Assembly (NCBI GenBank): GCA_029264225.1
Contig: JARICB010000038.1
Location: 1 to 5,348, forward strand
Direction: 5' to 3'
DNA: 5,348 bases
Origin: Nocardioides sp.
GTDB lineage: Bacteria > Actinomycetota > Actinomycetes > Propionibacteriales > Nocardioidaceae
Both the position numbers and the translations under genes were made by a program. A model generated the notes under the pieces. That model searched no databases, was not told the DNA's origin, and worked only from the letters and a program-made list of their open reading frames with translations. Within the stretch, counting starts at the first letter, position 1, and each line of letters starts with the position of its first letter. Positions 1-5,348 of this stretch are shown here, in pieces.

Positions 1-1
1 C

Positions 2-349
2 GGGCGGGCTGCTGACATCGCCGAGTCCATCGACGCGTCGGTCTGCATCTCGTGGACCGAGCGCCCGCCGCGGGGCGACTTCGGGCCGGCGGAGCGGATC
101 GACGGCTACTGGATCCCTGCCCAGCACGTCGCCGGTTACCGCGACCGGCAGCGGCAAGCCTTCGACGCACTCGCCACCACCAACGCGGCCGTCGACCGGT
201 GGGCGCTGGAAGACCACGATGGCTTCGTGGTCGCAGCCGCCTACCTGGGCGACGACGTGCAGACATTCCTGCTCGGCGTCGGTCAGTTGGAGATGATCGA
301 GGCGGCCTCCGCCGACGGCACCCTGGCTGAATATGTCGCGGGTGCCTGA
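2..349 (+). CDS. Hypothetical protein, C-terminal 115 residues (5' end outside window)
   Basis: An open frame runs from the left edge to a TGA at 347-349 with no internal stop. Almost every codon ends in G or C, which in a high-GC genome is good evidence that the frame is coding; no other frame here is as clean. The visible part is soluble and acidic, without membrane segments or a signal peptide. It contains the stretches CISWTERPPRGDFGPAERID and GFVVAAAYLGDDVQTFLLGV and ends LAEYVAGA. I do not recognise the family and assign no function. It is convergent with the fusion oxidoreductase gene, 183 bp away, so the two are not co-transcribed. The true start and full length cannot be seen. Confidence 0.72.
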   Translation, partial: GRAADIAESIDASVCISWTERPPRGDFGPAERIDGYWIPAQHVAGYRDRQRQAFDALATTNAAVDRWALEDHDGFVVAAAYLGDDVQTFLLGVGQLEMIEAASADGTLAEYVAGA

Positions 350-532
350 CCCGCTTGTTGCCCGGCGAGGCTCCTCTCCCGACGCCAAGCCTCCGAACGA
401 ACCACCCGCCTGATGCGTCCCGTCGCGGCGGTTTGACGCGACTGTCGCAGCGTTCAGGACCGCACGCCCGAAGAACACGGACGCCCCTCTGCATCCGCGC
501 TCCCGGCGGTCATCGAGGTCACCGCGAACGGG
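350..532. other. Convergent intergenic spacer, no gene seen
   Basis: This lies between two convergent stop codons. Candidate hairpins are GTCGCG (422-427) with CGCGAC (437-442), and, in - strand RNA only, GCGTCCG (from 484-478) with CGGGCGT (from 470-464) using a G-U pair and a 7-nt loop. The second sits about 50 nt past the stop of the oxidoreductase gene and could help end its transcript. Neither has a U-tract and both could arise by chance at this GC content. Confidence 0.35.
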
Positions 533-2173
533 TCAGGTCAGGCGCCGCGCCCGCAGCACGACGTCGTCGACGTGGTGGGTGCTGGCCGCGCCGGGAGGTC
601 GCGGTCGTACGTCGTGCGTCTCGACGTCCCAGGTGGCGGGGTCCGCACGCAGCGCGGCGGCGATCTCCTCGACACCGACGAACGACAGTGGGTCGAACAT
701 CCGGGTCTGGGTCGCTACGTCCAGGGGCTCGCCCAACGGGGTCAGGTCGTGGTGGACCACCAGGAGGGTGCCGCCGGGGGCGACGGCATCGAGCAGGTTG
801 CGCAGGCCGCGTTGCTCGGGGGTTCGCTTGAAGGAGCCGTATTGCAGGGAGACGAGGTCGAAGCGGTCGACGCCGAAGGGGGCGAGGTCGTTGGCGTCGC
901 TGTGCACGAGTTTCACCACGACCCCGCGCTTCTCGGCCTCGGCGCGGACCCGCTCCAGCGCCCGGCCCGAGATGTCGGTGGCGCTGACCTGCCACCCCTG
1001 CTCAGCCAGCCACAGCGCGTCAGCGCCCTCGCCGGCTCCGACGTCGAGCGCTCGGGTGGGGGTCAGCCCGACTACTTCCTGGGCCAGGGTGCCGTTGGGG
1101 TTGCCGCTCCAGGCCTGCTCGGGTCCGCTGTAGCGGTGGTCCCAGTCGGTCTCTTCGCCGGAGGGTCGAGCAGCGGCGCGCTGGTCGTCGTTGGCGAGAT
1201 CGAAGGCGATCATGGCGCCGACCTGGCTGCCGTGGGCGGCGGCGGGCAGAACTTGCAGGCTCGGGTCGGTGACGTTGCCAGCGGCGTAGATCCCGGGCAC
1301 CGCGGTCTCTCCTCTGGCGTCGACTTCGAGCACGTCGCCGGCGCCGGTGGGGTGCTCGGTGGTGGTGAGTCCGACCCCGGCCAGGACGCCGGCACGGGCG
1401 TGGAACCGCGCGCCGATCACGACAGCGTCGGCCTCGATGGTGCGGCCCCCGACGAGCTCGACGCCGGAGACCCTGCCGTCCGGCCCGGCGACGACACGAC
1501 TGACCTCGCTGCGCTCGATGCTCACCCCGGATGCGGCCACCGTGGCGAGGGCGGTCTCGTCGAGGCCGGAGGGGTCGTGGAGCACGACGGTCAGTCGGTC
1601 GCTCAGGTGCCGGAACACGGGGGTTGGGTGGAGACCGAGGGGGTGCGTGATGATCTGCACGAGGCGGCGGTCGCGCACCTCGAACCCGTGGCAGAACGGG
1701 CAGTGGACCACTCCGTGACCCCACTGCTCGGCGAGGCCATCGATGGCGGGCAGTTCGTCGACCAGCCCGGTCGCGGTGAGGACGCGTCGGGCCACCAGCG
1801 TGTGCCCGCCGGTGAGATGGAGCAAGAACCGGCCGTCGTCGCGGCGGCTGACCTCCAGCACGCGGCCGGTGAGCACTTCGCCGCCGTACGAGCGCACCTC
1901 CTCGCGAGCCAGGCTCACCAGGTGGCTCGGGGCGACGCCGTCGTGCCCGAGGTAGCCGTGCATGTGCGCGGCCGGGGCGTTGCGCGGGGTTTCGTCGTCG
2001 ACCACGATCACGCTGCGGCGCTGGCGAGCCAGCTGAAGCGCGGCAGCGAGGCCGGCTGCCGAGCCCCCGATCACGGCGACGTCGCAGTGACGCTCCATGG
2101 TGCGGTGTGGTGCAGGGTCGTCGGACTGCTCATGGGTGTGCTGGTGGCTGTGCTCGCCGCTGATGTCGGTCAT
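533..2173 (-). CDS. Bifunctional FAD-dependent (thioredoxin reductase-like) oxidoreductase / class I SAM-dependent methyltransferase
   Basis: The protein is 546 residues with two fused domains. Residues 1-25 form a His-rich tail. Residues 30-330 resemble thioredoxin reductase: the FAD dinucleotide motif VIGGSAAGLAAA (34-45), the conserved TATG turn (133-136), a CPFCHGFE redox motif (cysteines 158 and 161), and the C-terminal FAD motif VPGIYAAGN (292-300). The usual GxGxxA NADPH motif and HRRxxxR patch after the CxxC are absent (IITHPLGLH at 174-182). Residues about 341-546 are a class I methyltransferase: motif I LDVGAGEGA (376-384), the acidic TD after strand 2 (399-400), and VAPGGTLLVV (464-473). 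This half has no cysteine, so it is not an ArsM-type arsenite methylase. I chose ATG 2173 because a TANNNT -10 lies 7 nt upstream, fitting a leaderless mRNA. ATG 2098 (521 residues) is the alternative and has no Shine-Dalgarno. The fusion call is firm; the substrate is unknown. Confidence 0.92.
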   Translation of the reverse strand: MTDISGEHSHQHTHEQSDDPAPHRTMERHCDVAVIGGSAAGLAAALQLARQRRSVIVVDDETPRNAPAAHMHGYLGHDGVAPSHLVSLAREEVRSYGGEVLTGRVLEVSRRDDGRFLLHLTGGHTLVARRVLTATGLVDELPAIDGLAEQWGHGVVHCPFCHGFEVRDRRLVQIITHPLGLHPTPVFRHLSDRLTVVLHDPSGLDETALATVAASGVSIERSEVSRVVAGPDGRVSGVELVGGRTIEADAVVIGARFHARAGVLAGVGLTTTEHPTGAGDVLEVDARGETAVPGIYAAGNVTDPSLQVLPAAAHGSQVGAMIAFDLANDDQRAAARPSGEETDWDHRYSGPEQAWSGNPNGTLAQEVVGLTPTRALDVGAGEGADALWLAEQGWQVSATDISGRALERVRAEAEKRGVVVKLVHSDANDLAPFGVDRFDLVSLQYGSFKRTPEQRGLRNLLDAVAPGGTLLVVHHDLTPLGEPLDVATQTRMFDPLSFVGVEEIAAALRADPATWDVETHDVRPRPPGAASTHHVDDVVLRARRLT

Positions 2174-2180
2174 GGCATCC

Positions 2181-2208
2181 ACGCTACGTCGCGCTGCGAT
2201 CGCAGCAA
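2181..2208 (-). promoter_or_regulatory. Candidate leaderless promoter of the oxidoreductase/methyltransferase gene
   Basis: Read on the - strand, TTGCTG (2208-2203) and TAGCGT (2186-2181) are separated by 16 bp, fitting -35 and actinobacterial TANNNT -10 boxes. Exactly 7 nt separate the -10 from ATG at 2173, so transcription would begin at or next to the start codon. A 14-bp palindrome occupies the right part of the spacer and overlaps the -35. Pattern match only. Confidence 0.5.
2193..2206. promoter_or_regulatory. Perfect 14-bp palindrome, candidate operator
   Basis: GCTGCGATCGCAGC equals its own reverse complement. It sits between the two divergent genes, inside the - strand promoter candidate, where a bound dimer would block transcription of the oxidoreductase gene. 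The neighbouring XRE regulator is the obvious candidate ligand, but binding is inferred. Confidence 0.45.
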
Positions 2209-2210
2209 AT

Positions 2211-2233
2211 GGCTTTGCAGGAACAGCAAAGCC
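2211..2233. promoter_or_regulatory. Perfect inverted repeat GGCTTTGC-N7-GCAAAGCC, candidate operator
   Basis: The 8-bp arms at 2211-2218 and 2226-2233 are exact reverse complements around a 7-nt spacer. A third half-site, GCAAA at 2205-2209, is inverted relative to TTTGC at 2214-2218. The repeat covers the -35 and spacer of the + strand promoter candidate. This is the best site in the window for autoregulation by the adjacent HTH protein. Confidence 0.6.
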
Positions 2234-2242
2234 TGGCACTAT
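2215..2242 (+). promoter_or_regulatory. Candidate leaderless promoter of the XRE-cupin regulator
   Basis: TTGCAG (2215-2220) and CACTAT (2237-2242) are 16 bp apart, with 7 nt from the -10 to ATG at 2250. This geometry is the same as for the divergent gene. The -10 is a weak match (3 of 6 to TATAAT), so the call leans on the mirrored spacing. Confidence 0.4.
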
Positions 2243-2249
2243 GGGTGCC

Positions 2250-2816
2250 ATGCAGACGACCGCCGATGTCGAGGCTCTCGCCCGAGCCCGACTGCGCAGC
2301 CTGCGCACCACCCTCGGATACTCCCTCGGCGAGCTCGCCGAGCGCACGCACCTGAGCGCGTCCACCATCAGCCGGGTCGAGACGGGCAAGCGCACCCTGA
2401 GCGTCGACGTGCTCGTGCCGCTGGCCAACGCCCTACAAGTAAGTCTCGACATGCTGTTCGAGGTGCCGACGGATGACGACGTCGTCATCCGTCCGGTAGC
2501 GCACAGCGACGGTGCGCTGACGACATGGCCGCTGAGCCGTCCCGATGGCCGCACGGTCGCGATGAAGATGCGCCTTGAGCCGAGCAGTCCCGACGACCCG
2601 CCGCCGAGCCAACGTGTGCACCCGGGCCACGACTGGTTCCTCGTGCTCGAGGGCCGCGTCCAACTGTGGTTGGGCGAGCGGCAGATCGACGTCGAAGCAG
2701 GGGAGGCGGCCGAGTTCGCGACGATGATCCCCCACTCGATGACAGCCCTGGACGGCCCGGCTGAGCTGCTCATGGTGTTCGACCGCGACGGACAGCGCGC
2801 CCACGTGCACCAATGA
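2250..2816 (+). CDS. XRE-family helix-turn-helix transcriptional regulator with C-terminal cupin domain
   Basis: The protein is 188 residues from ATG 2250. Residues about 10-70 form an XRE/HTH_3 domain: LRSLRTTLGYSLGELAERTH, then the recognition helix region SASTISRVETGKR (36-48) and the closing helices through SLDMLF. Residues about 105-180 form a small cupin: HPGHDWFLVLEGRVQLWLGE (124-143), EAGEAAEFATMIPHSM (149-164) and a final strand AELLMVF (171-177). His124, His127 and His162 are candidate metal or ligand contacts. This is the common layout of cytosolic one-component sensors, in which the cupin gates DNA binding. ATG 2241 (191 residues) is in frame, but neither start has a Shine-Dalgarno, and the promoter candidate fits 2250 as leaderless. 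It is divergent from the fusion enzyme with palindromes between them, so it probably regulates that gene and itself. The effector is unknown. Confidence 0.9.
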   Translation: MQTTADVEALARARLRSLRTTLGYSLGELAERTHLSASTISRVETGKRTLSVDVLVPLANALQVSLDMLFEVPTDDDVVIRPVAHSDGALTTWPLSRPDGRTVAMKMRLEPSSPDDPPPSQRVHPGHDWFLVLEGRVQLWLGERQIDVEAGEAAEFATMIPHSMTALDGPAELLMVFDRDGQRAHVHQ

Positions 2817-3070
2817 ACACGCGCGGGACCGGCAGGCTTCAAAGCTCGCCATCTGCGCTGACCCATAGGCGGTGGAATGGGTCAGTTCAGGCTGACACCT
2901 GATCGTGCAGCAGGCCCACGGCCACTGTGGTGTTCTCCGATCAGTTCCCGCTGAGGGTTCGGTCTTGAGCCAGGTCAGCGAGGAAGAACGTATGGGCGCC
3001 ATGGCACTCGCGTGCGAAGAACCTGTGTTGCAGATGGCAGCTGCGAGCAGCGCGTGATCGGCCTGCTTCC
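2817..3070. other. Convergent intergenic region, no convincing gene
   Basis: These 254 bp separate the stop of the XRE-cupin gene from the stop of the YibE/F gene. They hold one strong inverted repeat, listed separately. A short + strand ORF at 2992-3057 (21 residues, MGAMALACEEPVLQMAAASSA) has a good Shine-Dalgarno-like GAGGAAG a few nt upstream, but I recognise no family and it precedes no + strand gene, so I do not call it. ATCGGCC (3057-3063) and GGCCGAT (3077-3083) form a hairpin across the YibE/F stop codon, without a U-tract. Degenerate remains of a mobile element are possible but not demonstrable here. Confidence 0.4.
2858..2885. repeat. Perfect 9-bp inverted repeat, possible transcription terminator
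   Basis: CTGACCCAT (2858-2866) and ATGGGTCAG (2877-2885) pair perfectly around a 10-nt loop, about 40 nt past the regulator's stop codon. A second arm, CTGAC (2892-2896), can compete for GTCAG (2881-2885). There is no run of T after the stem. It may act as a U-less terminator between convergent genes, or be an old element end. Confidence 0.5.
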
Positions 3071-4231
3071 TTACTCGGCCGATACGGTCGTTCTACTCGA
3101 ACTGAGGGCGGCCAGGGCTGTGGTTACCGGGACTGCGGCGATCAGACCCAGGGTCGCGACGGCACTGCGCACGATCTCTTGGGCGATGATCTGGTCAGTC
3201 ACGACTCCGCCGAAGGAGCCGTTGTTGGCCACGATGAGGATGAGCAGCGGCAGCGACGAGCCGGCGTACGCAAGGATGATCGTGTTGATCACTGAGGCGA
3301 TGTGTGAGCGCCCGACACGGCTAGCAGCCCCATAGAGCTGCCTGAAGCCGTACGTCGGGTTGGCGCGCGCGAGCTCGGAGACCGTGACGGACTGGGTGAC
3401 CGTCACGTCGTCGAGCACACCGAGCGAACCGATGACGATTCCAGCGAGCAGGAGCCCCTGCATGTTGACACCGTGTGTGAGGCCGAGAGAGGTGGAGAGG
3501 TCATCAGTAAAGCCGGTGAGGTGCAATGCGGAAACTGCGACAGCGGACAGCAGACCGGTCAGCGAGAGACTGACTAGTGTGCCCAGCACGGCCACGGTCG
3601 TGGCCAAGCCAAAGCCGTGGGTCAGATACAGAACAGTCAGCATGATGGCCGAGGACGCGACGATCGCAACGAGAAGTGGCGGTTCGCCGGCCAAGATTGC
3701 GGGCACCACGAAATACACCAACACCCCGAACGTCACTGCCAGTCCAGCGAGGGCGGCCAGGCCTCGCCACCGCCCGAAGGCGATGACGGACAGGACAAAT
3801 GCAGCCGCGAGCAACCACAGTTCGCTACTGCGCTGGTGGTCGATGACCGCGTAGGCCTTGCCGTCGGGATTGGCCGTCTGAATCAGCACCACGTGATCGC
3901 CCTCAGCGATCTCCGGCGCACCTGGCCCGTTGGGTAGCGGCACCTCGATGTCCTGACCTTGTTCAGCGCCGTCGGTGACCCGCACCACTGCGGTACCGCA
4001 CCCGTTGACCTCGTCAGGGAGCTCCTCGGGACATTCGGTGCGGTCGACGGAAATCACGTCACTGCTGATCTGCGCCGCACCCGCATGGTCCGTGACGGTG
4101 TCGTCGCTGTGGGGCCACAGCCACACCATCGCTGCGAATGTGACCAACGCGATCGGTGCAATCACCGCTATTGCGATGCGTCGCATCTGCCGGGTCTCCG
4201 GCGCTGCGCGCCGCGCGTGATGTGCGCCCAT
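3071..4231 (-). CDS. YibE/F-family multispanning membrane protein
   Basis: The protein is 386 residues with about eight predicted membrane segments: one near the N-terminus (about 17-38), an extracytoplasmic domain of about 95 residues, then seven at roughly 137-152, 157-177, 183-203, 208-234, 257-277, 313-335 and 355-377. Family hallmarks are VIGSLGVLDDVTVTQ (266-280) and GRSHIASVINTIILAYAGSS (307-326). The external domain holds two cysteines, 67 and 78, close enough for a disulfide. The family's biochemical role is not established, so I assign none. ATG 4231 was chosen because GAGGAA lies about 9 nt upstream. In-frame alternatives are GTG 4252 (393 residues) and ATG 4303 (410 residues), whose extra N-terminus looks like read-through of leader sequence. 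The gene stands alone, convergent with the XRE-cupin gene. Confidence 0.93.
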   Translation of the reverse strand: MGAHHARRAAPETRQMRRIAIAVIAPIALVTFAAMVWLWPHSDDTVTDHAGAAQISSDVISVDRTECPEELPDEVNGCGTAVVRVTDGAEQGQDIEVPLPNGPGAPEIAEGDHVVLIQTANPDGKAYAVIDHQRSSELWLLAAAFVLSVIAFGRWRGLAALAGLAVTFGVLVYFVVPAILAGEPPLLVAIVASSAIMLTVLYLTHGFGLATTVAVLGTLVSLSLTGLLSAVAVSALHLTGFTDDLSTSLGLTHGVNMQGLLLAGIVIGSLGVLDDVTVTQSVTVSELARANPTYGFRQLYGAASRVGRSHIASVINTIILAYAGSSLPLLILIVANNGSFGGVVTDQIIAQEIVRSAVATLGLIAAVPVTTALAALSSSRTTVSAE

Positions 4232-4302
4232 ATGCAGCGATTCCTCACTCACCAAAGTCGGGCACCTCGACGCTCCGTCTTGGCATCGAACGCTGAGCGG
4301 CA

Positions 4303-4329
4303 ATGTTATCCGCCGATGCGACGCACCAA
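4303..4329 (-). promoter_or_regulatory. Possible promoter of the YibE/F gene
   Basis: On the - strand, TTGGTG (4329-4324) and TAACAT (4308-4303) are 15 bp apart, about 70 nt upstream of ATG 4231. The spacing is shorter than usual. The site lies just beyond the stop of the truncated upstream fragment, so the YibE/F gene would have its own promoter. Confidence 0.3.
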
Positions 4330-4349
4330 CGCCCGGGCAACAGCGGCTC

Positions 4350-4563
4350 AGACATCGCCGACCACGCCGGCTCCGCCCCGCGACCGGAATCCCCTTTTGG
4401 GCTCGTACTGAAACAGGACCTCGTCGACGTCGAAGACCTCAAGCTCGCCATTACGGAATCGGTCGGTTGCTCCAACTACGTGCGCGAGAAGTTCGGCGAG
4501 TTTCGCTTCGTGGTAGGCCGCTACCGCTTCACGTGCCTGCCGACGATCTGATTTCTGAGATAC
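4350..4563 (-). pseudogene. Truncated copy of a short actinobacterial hypothetical protein (DRFR..GEL..F.VDEVLF.Y family)
   Basis: The - strand frame opens after a TAG at 4575-4573 and reads to TGA at 4350-4348. It includes QAREAVAAYHEAKLAELLAH and then DRFRNGELEVFDVDEVLFQY. The last 20 residues share 15 with the gene at the right edge of the window, and the matching 60 bp (4405-4464 against 5285-5344) are 44/60 identical without a gap. After the Tyr codon at 4407-4405 similarity stops: instead of RAAKELWKFC there is an unrelated tail, EPKRGFRSRGGAGVVGDV. None of the codons between the upstream TAG and the conserved core is ATG, GTG or TTG, so the copy also lacks a usable start. I read it as a gene remnant whose C-terminal half was replaced at about 4405. 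Function of the family is unknown to me. Confidence 0.7.
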
Positions 4564-4657
4564 GAATTGAGGCTAGTGCGAATCGCCGAACGAGAGAATG
4601 CGTGCACTGATCGCGGTATGAGCGGTCGTTTCGTCGGAGTGGCTCTACGGTGGGCCG

Positions 4658-5022
4658 ATGAGCGTCGACATTCCCATGGATCTCTTCGAGCCCGAGCCCA
4701 ACTCTTACGAACCAGCTCGGAGTACTTCGTGGTCACTACACGCGAGGTGGAGGCGGCAGTTCGTGCATTGGAACGAGCAGGTGAGCGAATGCTGTGCACG
4801 GACGCGGCAGGCGTGGAGCACGCCGACTACGAGGCTGCTAACGCCGGGGGCGAGCATCCGCCGCCCAGTTACGTGGCTGATCCTGAGGTGACCGATGCCG
4901 GGATACTCGGCTATGTCGATTGCTCCGGCGACATCTTCCCGGAGCAAGCCGCCACGTTTCGGATGATCATCCGAGAAGAGCTTGAGGTTGCCGGAGGGAA
5001 TGCAACTGTCCGTAGCCGCTAG
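4658..5022 (+). pseudogene. Hypothetical protein gene, probably frameshifted near 4718-4722
   Basis: Two frames must be joined to give a natural-looking protein. From ATG 4658 the frame reads MSVDIPMDLFEPEPNSYEPA with good third-position GC, then turns into an improbable Trp/Arg/Cys-rich tail. The next frame, ending at TAG 5020-5022, is poor before about 4720 but then reads EYFVVTTREVEAAVRALERA, GERMLCTDAAGVEHADYEAA and GYVDCSGDIFPEQAATFRMI. One extra G in the GG at about 4719-4720 would fuse them as NSYEPAREYFVV, giving about 121 residues. Alternatives are an intact gene from ATG 4618 (134 residues, unconvincing N-terminus) or from GTG 4729 (97 residues, no clear ribosome site). The product is small, acidic and soluble; I do not recognise the family. 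The loss could be a real mutation or a sequencing error. Confidence 0.5.
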
Positions 5023-5122
5023 GGCGCCGCTGCTGCCGCATGCTCCAGAGCATCGGCCGCTCCTCGGCAGGCGGGCGTGTCCGACAAGCGGTGGTCTGGG
5101 GGCACGTCCGAGCGCGTGACGG

Positions 5123-5348
5123 TCAGCGAGGTTCGCTGGTTTGCACTTCGTCGACCGGGGGCCTGGTGCGTCTAGGCGCCCCGCGTGCACACCAGTCAAT
5201 CGGCGGTCCTTGCTCCAACTGGCTAGCGGTGACCTCAACGTCGCCGATGTTGCAGAACTTCCAGAGCTCCTTCGCAGCACGCCAGTATCGAAATAGCACC
5301 TCGTCGACGTGGAACGCGTCCAGTTCACCGCCGCGGAAGCGGTCAATC
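5123..5348 (-). CDS. Short actinobacterial hypothetical protein (RAAKELWKFC family), C-terminal 74 residues
   Basis: The - strand frame from 5347 to TGA 5125-5123 encodes IDRFRGGELDAFHVDEVLFR, then YWRAAKELWKFCNIGDVEVT, and DWCARGAPRR near the end. This block is one I know from conserved small hypothetical proteins of Actinobacteria, usually about 90-110 residues, in which DRFR..GEL..F is followed by RAAKELWKFC and a D-W-x-x-RGAPR tail; their function is unknown to me. By comparison with the truncated copy at 4350-4563, roughly 30-40 N-terminal residues lie outside the window. The protein is soluble, helical and charged. The last about 15 residues after RGAPRRT look like a weakly conserved tail. 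It is convergent with the frameshifted + strand gene, 100 bp away. Confidence 0.78.
   Translation of the reverse strand, partial: IDRFRGGELDAFHVDEVLFRYWRAAKELWKFCNIGDVEVTASQLEQGPPIDWCARGAPRRTRPPVDEVQTSEPR

Noticed and set aside
572..2476. A 634-codon open frame on the + strand across the fusion enzyme
   Set aside because: It is antisense to a protein with clear FAD, CPFC and methyltransferase motifs and runs into the regulator in another frame. Long antisense frames are expected at this GC content, and its translation has no recognisable domain.
2174..2866. N-terminal extension of the fusion enzyme frame to 777 codons
   Set aside because: The extra part is antisense to the XRE-cupin gene, has unnatural composition, and would read through the promoter and operator region.
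2433..3002. 189-codon frame on the - strand
   Set aside because: It overlaps the cupin coding sequence antisense. Its first part resembles no protein I can place, although the 2817-3000 portion should be searched for element remnants.
2992..3057. 21-residue ORF with a good Shine-Dalgarno-like sequence
   Set aside because: No family recognised, no downstream + strand gene for it to lead, and a 22-codon ORF with such a site can occur by chance.
4245..4475. 76-codon frame on the - strand beginning over the truncated copy
   Set aside because: It is a shifted frame of the segment encoding DRFRNGELEVF, and its Ser/Arg-rich translation lacks any conserved pattern.
5040..5053. Short inverted repeat ATGCTC-CA-GAGCAT in the convergent gap
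   Set aside because: Six-bp arms with a 2-nt loop and no T-run; too weak to call a terminator.
4705..5346. 213-codon frame on the - strand
   Set aside because: It is out of frame with the RAAKELWKFC gene it overlaps and antisense to the hypothetical gene ending at 5022.
1..5348. CRISPR array, tRNA, rRNA or intact insertion sequence
   Set aside because: No regularly spaced repeats, cloverleaf, rRNA core sequence or transposase motif was found on either strand.

Overview
The window reads as chromosomal DNA of a high-GC Gram-positive bacterium, most likely an actinomycete. Support: overall high G+C, very high G/C at third codon positions, what look like leaderless starts preceded by TANNNT-type -10 hexamers, and protein families typical of Actinobacteria (a thioredoxin-reductase-like/methyltransferase fusion, a YibE/F membrane protein, a short DRFR..GEL / RAAKELWKFC protein). 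The genus cannot be fixed from the sequence.

Layout. (1) Positions 2-349, + strand: the 3' end of an unrecognised protein gene. (2) Positions 533-2816: a divergent pair. The left gene (- strand, 2173 to 533) encodes a 546-residue two-domain protein, an FAD/CPFC disulfide oxidoreductase fused to a class I SAM methyltransferase. The right gene (+ strand, 2250 to 2816) encodes an XRE-type helix-turn-helix regulator with a C-terminal cupin domain. The 76 bp between them hold two palindromes and two mirror-image promoter candidates, the layout expected of a regulator controlling its neighbour and itself. (3) Positions 2817-3070: a convergent intergenic stretch with a perfect 9-bp inverted repeat and no convincing gene. 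(4) Positions 4231 to 3071, - strand: a YibE/F-family membrane protein. (5) Positions 4350-5348: a disordered region. It holds two copies, both on the - strand, of one small actinobacterial gene family. The right copy (running off the window) keeps its C-terminus. The left copy lost its C-terminal half at about 4405 and has no start codon. Between them lies a + strand gene that appears to carry a frameshift.

The most interesting unit is the fusion enzyme with its regulator. The oxidoreductase half has the FAD signature and a CPFC redox pair but lacks the usual glycine-rich NADPH motif, and the methyltransferase half has no cysteine. This recalls the pairing of dithiol oxidases (GliT/HlmI type) with S-methyltransferases in detoxification of dithiol natural products. 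That reading is inference, not proof.
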